Source of the DNA: Maricaulis parjimensis
Lineage (GTDB): Bacteria > Pseudomonadota > Alphaproteobacteria > Caulobacterales > Maricaulaceae
Assembly: GCF_016817355.1 (NCBI RefSeq)
Contig: NZ_JADOTT010000004.1
Coordinates: forward strand, 1-64,000
Length of the DNA stretch: 64,000 bases
Direction: 5' to 3'
This document shows positions 10,189 through 18,161 of this stretch, piece by piece (within the stretch, counting starts at the first letter, position 1; the number at the start of each line of letters is the position of its first letter). A program made the translations under genes and the position numbers. The notes below the pieces were generated by a model. That model was not told the origin of the DNA and searched no databases. It saw only the letters and a program-made list of their open reading frames with translations.

Positions 10189-10440
10189 CCATGTCGATTG
10201 AAATCCTGATGCCCGCCCTGTCGCCCACCATGGAAGAGGGCACGCTGGCCAAATGGCATGTAAAAACCGGAGATACGGTCGAGAGCGGCATGGTCATCGC
10301 CGAGATCGAGACCGACAAGGCGACGATGGAAGTCGAGGCCGTGGATGAAGGCGTGGTCGGCAAGATCCTCGTCGAGGAAGGCGCCGAGGGCGTGAAGGTC
10401 AATGAAGTCATCGCCATCCTGCTGGAAGAGGGCGAGGACG
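10189..10440 (+). repeat. Duplicated lipoyl-domain coding segment (second copy; first copy 7966-8210)
   Basis: The first about 80 codons of pdhC and of pdhB encode near-identical lipoyl domains: 44 of the first 50 residues match, and long DNA stretches are identical (for example GGCACGCTGGCCAAATGG in both). This is homology by domain duplication, possibly kept alike by gene conversion. Confidence 0.8.
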
Positions 10441-11483
10441 AAAGCGCGCTCGACAAGCCGGCGGAAAAGCCGGCCGCTGCCGAAGCGCCGAAGGTTGAGG
10501 ACAAACCCGCCGAAGCGCCCAAGCCGGCGCCTGCAGCCAGCAAGGCTCCGGCCGCACCGTCTCAGGACGGCGACCGCATCAAGGCGAGCCCGCTGGCGCG
10601 CCGGATTGCCGCCGACAAGGGCCTTGACCTTTCTGCCATCGATGGATCGGGCCCCTATGGCCGGATCGTCAAGCGCGATGTCGAGAACGCCCAGCCGGGC
10701 GCTGCTGCGGCACCGGCCAAGGCTGCTGAGGCGCCGTCGGCGGCTCCGGTCGATCTGGATGATCCGCTCAAGGCCTATGGTATTGCCCGCGACCGCTACG
10801 AGGTCGAGAAGGCCGACAATATCACCAAGATCTCCGCGAAACGCCTGTCCGAGAGCTTCCGCGACATTCCGCACTTCCCGCTCAACGTGGATTGCCGGAT
10901 CGACGCCCTGCTGGACTTCCGCAAGCGCGTGAATGCCGCCGCCGAGAAGGATGGTGCCAAGGTCTCCGTGAATGACATCCTGATCAAGGCGTCAGCCCTG
11001 GCCCTGAAGAAGGTTCCGGCGGCGAATTCCTCCTGGATCGAGGGCGGCCATATCGCGCGCCACACGCATGCCGACGTCTCCGTCGCCGTGGCCATTGAGG
11101 GCGGTCTGATCACGCCCATCGTCAAGGATGCCGATCTCAAGGGTCTCGTGGAGATTTCCCGCGAGATGAAGGATCTGGCCGCCCGCGCCCGCGAGAAAAA
11201 GCTCAAGCCTGAGGAATTCCAGGGCGGCACTTTCTCCCTGTCCAATCTGGGCATGTTCGGCATCGACAGCTTCTCCTCCATCATCAACCCGCCCCAGGGC
11301 ATGATCCTGTCGGTCGGCGCCGGAGAACAGCGCCCGGTCGTCAAGGATGGCGCCCTGGCCATCGCCACGGTGATGACCGTCACCCTGACTTGCGATCACC
11401 GCGTGGTGGACGGTGCCACCGGCGCCCAATGGCTCCAGGCCTTCAAAACCTTCGTCGAAGACCCGATGACGATGCTGATGTGA
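10191..11483 (+). CDS. pdhC: Pyruvate dehydrogenase E2, dihydrolipoyl acetyltransferase
   Basis: 430 residues from ATG 10191 ([10 protein letters not shown]), after GAGGACGAG. Residues 1-80 are a lipoyl domain (Lys43 in [10 protein letters not shown]). An Ala/Pro/Lys linker leads to a peripheral-subunit-binding domain ([13 protein letters not shown]..., about residues 125-160). The catalytic domain ends with the acetyltransferase motif HRVVDG (His403, Asp407). It transfers acetyl to CoA and forms the complex core. A longer upstream reading frame overlaps the GFA gene and is rejected as the start. The stop overlaps the next gene's GTG. Confidence 0.97.
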   Translation: MSIEILMPALSPTMEEGTLAKWHVKTGDTVESGMVIAEIETDKATMEVEAVDEGVVGKILVEEGAEGVKVNEVIAILLEEGEDESALDKPAEKPAAAEAPKVEDKPAEAPKPAPAASKAPAAPSQDGDRIKASPLARRIAADKGLDLSAIDGSGPYGRIVKRDVENAQPGAAAAPAKAAEAPSAAPVDLDDPLKAYGIARDRYEVEKADNITKISAKRLSESFRDIPHFPLNVDCRIDALLDFRKRVNAAAEKDGAKVSVNDILIKASALALKKVPAANSSWIEGGHIARHTHADVSVAVAIEGGLITPIVKDADLKGLVEISREMKDLAARAREKKLKPEEFQGGTFSLSNLGMFGIDSFSSIINPPQGMILSVGAGEQRPVVKDGALAIATVMTVTLTCDHRVVDGATGAQWLQAFKTFVEDPMTMLM

Positions 11484-12085
11484 TTGGGGGGCGGAACAAC
11501 TCCTGCCGGAGAGTCCGTCTCCTCGTAGCATCCGCCAGCCTGCTTCTTGCTGCGTGTAGCGCTGCGCCCGACCGGGCAGGTCCGGCTCAGGGGAATTTCT
11601 CGGCCTACGCGGGGGCCTGGGTCACTGAAACGGGCGAGGCCCGCATTCGCGTGTCGATGGACCGGCGAGACAGTTGGCGTCCTTGGATCATCAGCTGGGA
11701 CGAGTATTCCGAACATGCCTGGCAAAGCGTCGCTGAGATGCGATGCGTGCATGAAGATGTCCTCCTGTCAGAGCCCGGCCATGGATCCTATTCTTTATGG
11801 GGCTGTGGTGCAGGCGAGTCCCTTAGCGCCCGGCTCGGAATTCCTGGCGTGCGTGTCGGCTATTTCAGGGCCCGAACGTTTGATGAGCCCGGCTTCCCGG
11901 GAGGGCGGTCGGGAAATGTGATCGAGCTTCGGGAGATGGTTCCAGATTCGGGCGATGTCGTCCGGCAGATCATCTATCTGGCGCCTCCCGAAGGTGATAT
12001 GACGTTTTTTGAGCGTTGGCAGCGCCAGGGTGATGGCGGATTGGAACTGACCGGCACAGGCTATCTTTTTCGAACAGCGGACTAG
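11480..12085 (+). CDS. Hypothetical lipoprotein overlapping pdhC
   Basis: 201 residues from GTG 11480, which overlaps the pdhC stop in a GTGA junction. The N-terminus is basic, then hydrophobic, then the lipobox LLLAAC (Cys26), a type II signal peptide. The mature domain is rich in strands ([18 protein letters not shown], then [19 protein letters not shown]). It resembles small lipocalin-like barrels, but no family was recognised. Coupling to pdhC is visible; the functional link is unknown. Confidence 0.7.
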   Translation: MIGGRNNSCRRVRLLVASASLLLAACSAAPDRAGPAQGNFSAYAGAWVTETGEARIRVSMDRRDSWRPWIISWDEYSEHAWQSVAEMRCVHEDVLLSEPGHGSYSLWGCGAGESLSARLGIPGVRVGYFRARTFDEPGFPGGRSGNVIELREMVPDSGDVVRQIIYLAPPEGDMTFFERWQRQGDGGLELTGTGYLFRTAD

Positions 12086-12093
12086 CTCAGATC

Positions 12094-12260
12094 GAAGATG
12101 TGAGACCCATCCTCGCCCTTGATGGGCGAGGGGGACCATTGCGCAGCACTGGTGGAGTGGGTGACCGGCCCACAAACTGAACGCTACGCGTTTCACCCCT
12201 TCCGTCTTGCCGCTGTGCGGCAATCCACCTTCCCCATCAAGGGGAAGGAGGGGCGGATCA
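12094..12260. repeat. Palindromic intergenic repeat element
   Basis: The gap between convergent genes holds CCTCGCCC-ttgat-GGGCGAGG (about 12112-12133), a GCCGC-tgt-GCGGC stem near 12209-12221 and CCTTCCCC-atcaa-GGGGAAGG (about 12229-12249). This is the same architecture as the element at 4768-4905 but with different stems. It is non-coding and may also act as a transcription barrier. Confidence 0.65.
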
Positions 12261-12959
12261 CGCGACCGGCAAGCCCTTCACCTGCAGTGCCGGCACAAGC
12301 CCGCGATCATTGCAGCGGTGCCAGCCGGCGATGGAGAAGCGGTCGCGCCTTGCCGGGGTGACCTCATGCGGGATGTCCTCGGAGAGGAAGAGGGCAAGGG
12401 TGCCGAATTCCGGTGTGATCTCGGCGATCACATCCTCGCTGTCGGGCGCATAGATACGCAGCAGGCCGCCATCGCTGGGATCCCAGTCCGGATTGAGATA
12501 GAGCACGCTGGACAGCATGCGATTGCGGGCGCCGCGGAAACTGTCGACATGGCGTTTGTAGAAACCGCCGGGCTCGTAGACGGCGTAATGGGCCTCGAAG
12601 GCGAACAGGCCCAGCATGAGGCGGTAATTTACCTCACGGCGCACGGCTTCGGCGAAGGCCAGATAGCCGGCCTGGGCGGGCGTGCTGCCATCCATCCAAT
12701 GGGTCAGGTCGCGGCGGATCTTGCGGACGATGTCATGGTCTTCGGCGCGGCCAATTCCGGCCGGGGTCAGGATATCGGCCTGCCAGAGCGTTTCGGCCTC
12801 GCTGCGCAGGGCGGCCAGCAATTCACTGTCGGCGAGACGGCAAAGGCTCCAGCCCTGCTGCGAGAGGTCTGCACACACGTTTTGAGCATCGAAGACAGGC
12901 AGGCCGGTGGTATCGGCCAGAGCGATCAGGCTCAATAAGGTCAGCGCCCCATTAAACAA
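12258..12959 (-). CDS. 2-oxoglutarate/Fe(II)-dependent oxygenase (SM-20/prolyl 4-hydroxylase-like)
   Basis: 233 residues if started at the TTG at 12959. The start is uncertain because no Shine-Dalgarno is seen; TTG 12935 or GTG 12878 are alternatives. The dioxygenase core has the His-x-Asp iron ligands in FYKRHVDSFRGA. RNRMLSSVLYLNPDW and DGGLLRIY follow. The distal His in EDIPHEVTPARRDRFSIAGW is followed by the Arg that binds 2-oxoglutarate. Such enzymes hydroxylate proteins or small molecules. It lies 24 nt downstream of the ACT-domain gene on the same strand, probably in one unit. Confidence 0.85.
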   Translation of the reverse strand: MFNGALTLLSLIALADTTGLPVFDAQNVCADLSQQGWSLCRLADSELLAALRSEAETLWQADILTPAGIGRAEDHDIVRKIRRDLTHWMDGSTPAQAGYLAFAEAVRREVNYRLMLGLFAFEAHYAVYEPGGFYKRHVDSFRGARNRMLSSVLYLNPDWDPSDGGLLRIYAPDSEDVIAEITPEFGTLALFLSEDIPHEVTPARRDRFSIAGWHRCNDRGLVPALQVKGLPVA

Positions 12960-12983
12960 GGATGCGCGCGTTTAGGGCCGGTC

Positions 12984-13406
12984 TCAGGCCTCGTCAATCG
13001 AATTCGTATCACTGAGCGTCTGCAGGACGGCCATCGCGTCCTGCGCGCGTTCCTGCGGCACCAGGAGATGGTCGTGGTGATAGCCGGCGATGACATTGCA
13101 GCTGATCCCGTGGCGGGCGAGTTCCGGCGCGATGGCCGCGATAAAGCCGACCGCGTCGAGCTCGGAGTGGACGGTGAGGGTAATAAGCCGGCAGGGAAAG
13201 CGTGTTGCCAGGCCAGCTGTTTGCGCCTGATCGAGCGGCAGGACCAGGGTCAGGCCTTCGGCTTCACGGCAGGTCATCAGCGGTGTCAGACCGTCGGGCG
13301 GGGCGGTGTCCGGGGCCAGGACCGTATAGGCATACAGGCCGGGATCCAGTTTTGGCGCCATGCGCCGGAGGAGACTGGCCACTGTCTGGTCCCGCTTGTC
13401 CGTCAT
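12984..13406 (-). CDS. ACT-domain protein (COG3602-like)
   Basis: 140 residues from ATG 13406 (MTDKRDQTVA), with GGGA upstream. Two tandem ACT-like halves are visible: GLYAYTVLAP...LTLVLPL and CRLITLTVHSELDAVGFIAAIAPELARHGISCNVIAGYHHDHLLVP. The second half is the hallmark of a small conserved family of free-standing ACT proteins thought to sense amino acids. No enzyme domain is attached. It probably forms an operon with the oxygenase gene downstream. Confidence 0.82.
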   Translation of the reverse strand: MTDKRDQTVASLLRRMAPKLDPGLYAYTVLAPDTAPPDGLTPLMTCREAEGLTLVLPLDQAQTAGLATRFPCRLITLTVHSELDAVGFIAAIAPELARHGISCNVIAGYHHDHLLVPQERAQDAMAVLQTLSDTNSIDEA

Positions 13407-13471
13407 CTGGCATCCCACATGGTAAAGTGACAAAACGAATCTCCCGCCATGGCGGGCAGCAGGAGACTAGC

Positions 13472-13843
13472 ATGCCAGTCGAAACCGTTTCCCTTGCCGA
13501 CAAACACGCCCAATTCCATGAAGCCTGGTCACCCAAGCGCGTGGGCAAGCTGGACAATTACGAGATCAAACTGGCCAAGGCGGTCGGCAATTTTGCCTGG
13601 CATGCGCATGAGGATGAGGACGAGTTCTTCATGATCACGCGCGGCATTCTGAAGATCGAGATTGAAGGTCAGGATCCGATCACGCTGGGCCCGGGCGAAT
13701 TCTGCGTGATTCCCAAGGGCGTGCGGCACCGGCCGGTCGCCAAGACCGATGAGGTCCATCTCATGCTGATTGAGAAGGCCGGGGTGGTGAATACCGGGGA
13801 TAATCCGGACACGGATCTGACCCAGGTGATCGAAGACCTCTGA
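13472..13843 (+). CDS. Cupin-domain protein
   Basis: 123 residues from ATG 13472, with a strong CAGGAGAC at 13460-13467. Cupin motif 1 is complete (His44, His46, Glu51 and Gly58 in WHAHEDEDEFFMITRG). Motif 2 is LGPGEFCVIPKGVRHRP with the fourth metal ligand His. Such mono-cupins bind a metal and act as isomerases or oxygenases, or bind sugars; the substrate is unknown. It leads a group with the HD-domain gene and lpd. A perfect CCCGCC/GGCGGG palindrome lies just before the ribosome site. Confidence 0.88.
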   Translation: MPVETVSLADKHAQFHEAWSPKRVGKLDNYEIKLAKAVGNFAWHAHEDEDEFFMITRGILKIEIEGQDPITLGPGEFCVIPKGVRHRPVAKTDEVHLMLIEKAGVVNTGDNPDTDLTQVIEDL

Positions 13844-13851
13844 GCCTGCGT

Positions 13852-13871
13852 CCCGGAGTTGCGGCTCCGGG
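13852..13871 (+). other. Hairpin between cupin and HD-domain genes
   Basis: CCCGGAG-ttgcgg-CTCCGGG makes a 7-bp stem in the 83-nt gap. There is no T-run, so it is more likely an mRNA-processing or stability element than a terminator. Confidence 0.4.
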
Positions 13872-13926
13872 TAGCTTGCCTCTGGGCGCTTTCCTCGTCA
13901 CGGTATGGAAAAACCGGGAGGAAAAC

Positions 13927-14526
13927 ATGGCCGACGATCAGCACGCACCGCGCGCGAAATTCCGTTCAATGACCGAGGGCACCCAGGAAGACTGGGGCAC
14001 GATCTCGGCCCAGTTCGGTCCCTTTGCAGCCAATCTGCCGGACCGGGTCCTGGCCCATCTCAAATTGCTGGACGGGGATTATGGCGGCTTCCCGATCGAC
14101 CGCCTGCAGCATTCCCTGCAGACCGCGACGCGGGCCCATCGTGATGGCCGCGACGAGGAATATGTCGTCATGGCCCTGCTGCACGATATCGGTGACACGC
14201 TGGGCAGCTATAACCATCCCGACATTGCCGCGGCGATCCTGAAACCCTTCGTGTCGGAGGAGAACCACTGGATCGTCGCCCATCACGGGATTTTCCAGGG
14301 CTATTACTTCTTCCATCATCTCGGCCTGGACCGGGATATGCGCGAACAATATCGCGATCACCCGCACTTCACGGCCTGTGCGCAATTCTGCCACCTGTAT
14401 GACCAGGCGGCCTTTGATCCGGATTATGAGAGTGAAGACCTGGCGTTTTTCGAGCCCATGGTCCGCCGCGTCCTCGCCCGTCCGCGCCAGTCCATCTATG
14501 CCGAGGCAACCGACGCCGCTGAGTAG
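13927..14526 (+). CDS. HD-domain protein, PhnZ/MIOX-like dioxygenase or phosphohydrolase
   Basis: 199 residues from ATG 13927, with GGGAGGAAAAC directly upstream. The HD ligands are His62 (RLQHSLQTA) and His86-Asp87 (ALLHDIGD), with further His97 and His119/120. The spacing His62 to His86-Asp87, and a Tyr ten residues before the first His (Tyr52), resemble the mixed-valent di-iron oxygenases PhnZ and TmpB. The Glu found near that Tyr in PhnZ is not present. It may therefore be a di-iron oxygenase with another substrate, or a plain phosphohydrolase. Confidence 0.8.
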   Translation: MADDQHAPRAKFRSMTEGTQEDWGTISAQFGPFAANLPDRVLAHLKLLDGDYGGFPIDRLQHSLQTATRAHRDGRDEEYVVMALLHDIGDTLGSYNHPDIAAAILKPFVSEENHWIVAHHGIFQGYYFFHHLGLDRDMREQYRDHPHFTACAQFCHLYDQAAFDPDYESEDLAFFEPMVRRVLARPRQSIYAEATDAAE

Positions 14527-14623
14527 GGCAGACGGCTGGGCCCGGTGTTCCGGTCATCAGGGTGAAGTGGCACGATAAATCAATCTCCCGATCATTGATC
14601 GTCGGGGGCAGTCCGGCTATGAA

Positions 14624-14651
14624 GCGAATACGAATGCCTTAGTTAATTCGC
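14624..14651. promoter_or_regulatory. Inverted repeat in the lpd leader
   Basis: GCGAAT and ATTCGC are separated by 16 bp just upstream of the lpd ribosome site. A bulged stem CCCGATC/GATCG-t-CGGG lies before it, near 14587-14606. The 146-bp gap suggests lpd has its own promoter here. Confidence 0.3.
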
Positions 14652-14672
14652 ATGCAAACAAAGAGGCCTGCC

Positions 14673-16073
14673 ATGAGTTCCAATGCCTTCGACGTGATCG
14701 TGATTGGTGGTGGGCCCGGGGGCTATGTCGCCGCGATCCGTGCGGCCCAGCTTGGTTTCAAGACCGCTGTGGTCGAGCGCGACAAGCTCGGCGGGATCTG
14801 CCTGAACTGGGGCTGTATTCCGACGAAAGCGCTGCTGCGCTCGGCGGAAGTCTACCATCTCATGCAACATGCTGCGGATTTCGGTCTGAGCGCCGAGAAG
14901 ATCGGCTTTGACATCCAGGCCATTGTGAAGCGGTCCCGTCAGGTCTCCAGCCGTCTGACCGGCGGAATCGGCATGCTGATGAAGAAGCACAAGATCACGG
15001 TCATTGAAGGCACGGCGAAACTGGAAAAGGGCGGCGACGCCCCCAAAGTCGTGGTCGGCAAGGACAGCTACACGGCCAAGCATGTGATTCTCGCCACCGG
15101 GGCCCGGGCCCGCACCATTCCGGCGGCCGGTCTGGAGCCGGATGGCGACAAGATCTGGACCTATCGCGAGGCCATGGTGCCGGATGCCATGCCGAAATCC
15201 CTCCTGGTCATCGGATCGGGAGCGATCGGGATCGAGTTTGCCAGCTTCTACAAGACGATGGGCGCGGATGTGACGGTGGTGGAAATGATGGACCGCGTCC
15301 TGCCCGTGGAAGATGAGGAAATCTCGGCTTTCGCGGCCAAGAGTTTCAAAAAACAGGGTCTCAACCTGATGACCGGCGCCCAGGTCGAAAAACTCGACAA
15401 GTCCGGCAAGACGGTGAAGGTCCATGTGAAGACCTCCAAGGGCAAGACCGAGATTGTTGAGGTCGAGAAGGTCATCATGGCCGTCGGTATTGTCGCCAAT
15501 ATCGAGAATATGGGCCTGGAAGCGCTGGGCGTGAAAATCGACAGCGGCCATGTCGTCAATGATGGGTATGGCCGGACCAATGTAAAAGGCCTCTACGCGA
15601 TCGGCGATGTCGCCGGTCCGCCCTGGCTGGCGCACAAGGCCAGCCATGAAGGCGTGGTCTGCGTCGAGAAAATCGCCGGCCAGGATGTCCATGCCTTCGA
15701 GACGGGCAATATTCCGGGCTGCACCTATTGCCATCCGCAGGTGGCCTCGGTCGGTCTGACCGAAGCCAAGGCCAAGGAAGCCGGACATGACGTGAAGGTC
15801 GGCCGCTTCCCCTTCGTCGGCAATGGCAAGGCGATCGCGCTGGGCGATGATCAGGGGCTGGTGAAGACCGTGTTCGACGCCAAGACCGGCGAGCTCCTGG
15901 GTGCCCACATGGTGGGGCCGGAAGTCACCGAGATGATCCAGGGCTATGTCGTCGGCCGCCAGCTGGAGACCACTGAGGCTGAGTTGATGCACACCGTCTT
16001 CCCGCACCCGACCCTGTCGGAAATGATGCATGAGAGCGTGCTCGATGCCTATGGGAAGGCGCTCCACATTTAA
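14673..16073 (+). CDS. lpd: Dihydrolipoyl dehydrogenase (E3)
   Basis: 466 residues from ATG 14673, with AAGAGG 6 nt upstream (an in-frame ATG at 14652 lacks a site). The FAD motif is VIVIGGGPGGYVAAI and the redox disulfide is Cys43-Cys48 in GGICLNWGCIP. The NAD motif is VIGSGAIGIEFASF and the active-site His-Glu pair is HPTLSE (His445, Glu450). It reoxidises the lipoyl groups of PDH (also OGDH and glycine cleavage) with NAD+. It lies about 3 kb from pdhC, beyond two minus-strand genes. Its TAA stop overlaps the ATG of the next gene. Confidence 0.97.
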   Translation: MSSNAFDVIVIGGGPGGYVAAIRAAQLGFKTAVVERDKLGGICLNWGCIPTKALLRSAEVYHLMQHAADFGLSAEKIGFDIQAIVKRSRQVSSRLTGGIGMLMKKHKITVIEGTAKLEKGGDAPKVVVGKDSYTAKHVILATGARARTIPAAGLEPDGDKIWTYREAMVPDAMPKSLLVIGSGAIGIEFASFYKTMGADVTVVEMMDRVLPVEDEEISAFAAKSFKKQGLNLMTGAQVEKLDKSGKTVKVHVKTSKGKTEIVEVEKVIMAVGIVANIENMGLEALGVKIDSGHVVNDGYGRTNVKGLYAIGDVAGPPWLAHKASHEGVVCVEKIAGQDVHAFETGNIPGCTYCHPQVASVGLTEAKAKEAGHDVKVGRFPFVGNGKAIALGDDQGLVKTVFDAKTGELLGAHMVGPEVTEMIQGYVVGRQLETTEAELMHTVFPHPTLSEMMHESVLDAYGKALHI

Positions 16074-17260
16074 TGCGTTCTGTCCTTGAAAGCTCTTTGT
16101 GGGTGCTGATCGTAACCCTGGTTCCGATCCTTATCAGCATCATCGCTTATTTCCGGCCAAACGAGCGGGCGGGGTTTGTCCATTTATGGCGTGAACTGGT
16201 CCAGTGGTTGGGCGTGCGAAATGACAAGTTCTCGATAGATATTCTCACGCGGTTTGACATTCCCGATATCCGCAATGAGGTGCGCTTTTTTACGGAAGGT
16301 GGCCACGGCGCACGTCTGAACGACATCAAAACCGCCTTGCGACCGCGCGCGGATAGACACCCGATAGCGCATGATGAGGAGGCGGTGAGGATAACCGCCA
16401 ATATCGTCCGCGAACGTATTGAGCGTGGTCAGACCTGCGATAATAATGGCAGCTTCGCCTGCAACGGGTTTCGCGTCGAACGCCGGGATTCCGGGCCTCG
16501 CACTAACCGTTACACATTCTTTTTTGAAGAGACTGATTTCTATCGTTTTCTCTATCCCAATCTGTGCCTCGACGAAAAAATTGACTTCGAGAACGGTCGA
16601 GCGACACCGCGCCAGCGCTATGGTCTGGACCGATCCGTCCTGTCGCTGGACGCGGCTTATGATCTGGATTGCCAGTTTCGGGGCGGAACGACGGGTGTTC
16701 TGCTCACATCGGACAATGCCGTCATCTTGTCCTTGCGATCGGCAAGCCAAGCGATTGTTCCTCATGGCTTCCATCTTTCCGTGGCAGAAGGCATGTACCG
16801 GTCGCTTCAGGACCCGTCGGCCAGCGATTGTTATCACCGAGAGCCCAATCCTTTCATCACGATCCAGCGGGCGATGGGCGATGAGCTGGGCCTGCTGAGG
16901 AAAGAGGTCGCTGATACCGATCTCGAATTGCTCAGCGTGGTGACTGATACACTCCGCGCCGAGGCCCTTTTCCTGTTCTTCGGTGTGCTGCCCTTGGACC
17001 GGTACGCGGTAGCTCAGCGTTGGATGAATAGTGCGGAGGACCGTCACGAGAACCGCGATATTGTTATGCTCGATTGGAAGCGGATGAATATCCAGCGCTT
17101 GTTGGAGGGGGCTGACACGTTTGAATTCCCGGTCTTCTCGGCACGCGAAGGGAAAACGGTTCTTTTGAAATTCGGCCCTTCCGGCATCAATTTCGCATCC
17201 AATCATGCGCGCGCGGGCATGGCATTTGCCTATCAGCGCTCCTTCGGCGTGGGGGCCTGA
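16073..17260 (+). CDS. Membrane-anchored protein with a degenerate Nudix-like domain
   Basis: 395 residues, overlapping the lpd stop by one base (TAATG). Residues 8-27 form one membrane segment, followed by a soluble region. From about 205 the sequence reads like a Nudix hydrolase core (GTTGVLLTSDNAVILSLRS, then HGFHLSVAEG). A box-like segment RAMGDELGL at 266-274 matches the REUXEEXGU consensus except for Ala in place of the first Glu and Asp for one Glu. The region 28-200 is unrecognised. Function is unknown. Loss of the first Glu may reduce or change catalysis. Confidence 0.65.
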   Translation: MRSVLESSLWVLIVTLVPILISIIAYFRPNERAGFVHLWRELVQWLGVRNDKFSIDILTRFDIPDIRNEVRFFTEGGHGARLNDIKTALRPRADRHPIAHDEEAVRITANIVRERIERGQTCDNNGSFACNGFRVERRDSGPRTNRYTFFFEETDFYRFLYPNLCLDEKIDFENGRATPRQRYGLDRSVLSLDAAYDLDCQFRGGTTGVLLTSDNAVILSLRSASQAIVPHGFHLSVAEGMYRSLQDPSASDCYHREPNPFITIQRAMGDELGLLRKEVADTDLELLSVVTDTLRAEALFLFFGVLPLDRYAVAQRWMNSAEDRHENRDIVMLDWKRMNIQRLLEGADTFEFPVFSAREGKTVLLKFGPSGINFASNHARAGMAFAYQRSFGVGA

Positions 17261-17353
17261 CCGCTCTGTCCGGTGCTTGGAACTGAAACCTTGCATCCAA
17301 AACGGCACCGGCATGCATCCCAGGAGCAAAATCATCTTTGTGAGGATGCTCCG

Positions 17354-18013
17354 ATGAAACATGCCCTGTTCTGCGCCGCCGCCCTGATGTTGCTGCCGGC
17401 TTGCACCTATTCCGTCTCCGGCCATGCCGAGAACCGCTCTGTGGAGAGTGCGGGCGTGGTCGCCTCCCGCAATGTGGATGTTCCGGGTGATGCCGAATTT
17501 GCCGGCATGATCGTGAATGCCCAAGGCGATATTGGCCGGGATCTGGAACTGGCTGGTGCCAGCGTCCGCTCCAGCGCCAATGTCGGAGGGAATCTGATCG
17601 CCGAGGGCGCGCGGGTGCGCTTCACCGGAACGGTGGGTGGCGATGCCGAGATTGCCGCGGGCACGGCCTATCTCAATGCCCGGATTTCAGGGAATACGGA
17701 AATTGCCGCTGGCCGCGTCACCCTGGACGGCGAATTGGGTGGCCGTCTGGACATGGATGCCGGCCACATGAATCTCCGTGGCACGGTCATGGGGCCTGTC
17801 GCCATCCGCGGCCATGGCCGCAATGACGAGCATAATGGCCGTGTTGAACTCTCCGGCCGCCTGGCCCAGGGCGGGATGATCTGCGCCGCCGAGGTGGAAA
17901 TTCGCCGCACGGCCCGGATTGAGGGTGATCTTCTGGTCATCGCCGATACGCGGCCGGCCGGTGACGGTTTCCGCTATGAACCGCTCAATGGGCGCGATTG
18001 CGACCGGGTCTGA
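17354..18013 (+). CDS. Beta-helix (bactofilin/polymer-forming-like) lipoprotein
   Basis: 219 residues from ATG 17354, with GAGG 8 nt upstream. The signal ends at lipobox LLPAC (Cys17). About ten short strand repeats follow (GDIGRDLELAGASV, NVGGNLIAEGARV, TVGGDAEIAAGTAY), as in polymer-forming bactofilin-like beta-helices. The C-terminus has GGMICAAEV (Cys177) and a final ...GRDCDRV (Cys216). The same two-cysteine ending is found in the lipoprotein at 20081-20854, so the two are paralogs. It is probably anchored in the outer or inner membrane and faces the periplasm. Confidence 0.8.
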   Translation: MKHALFCAAALMLLPACTYSVSGHAENRSVESAGVVASRNVDVPGDAEFAGMIVNAQGDIGRDLELAGASVRSSANVGGNLIAEGARVRFTGTVGGDAEIAAGTAYLNARISGNTEIAAGRVTLDGELGGRLDMDAGHMNLRGTVMGPVAIRGHGRNDEHNGRVELSGRLAQGGMICAAEVEIRRTARIEGDLLVIADTRPAGDGFRYEPLNGRDCDRV

Positions 18014-18126
18014 CCCCGCACGAATTTCGGGACCCGGCGGGCAGGCCGTCTTCCCTAGGCCAAGCCGGTTCCGTCTCCCTCACACAACCGGCCAGTTCTG
18101 TCACCGGGTCCCGAATCCATAAAAAA

Positions 18127-18150
18127 AGCCCGCCATCCGGCGGGCTTTTC
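18127..18150. terminator. Bidirectional rho-independent terminator
   Basis: AGCCCGCC/GGCGGGCT (18127-18134 and 18139-18146, loop ATCC) is flanked by seven A on the left and four T on the right. It separates the converging lipoprotein and acyl-CoA synthetase genes. Confidence 0.9.
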
Positions 18151-18161
18151 TCTTCGCGGAA

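Noticed and set aside
10023-10190. Upstream extension of pdhC
   Set aside because: It overlaps the GFA-like gene out of frame, and the lipoyl domain starts at the ATG at 10191.
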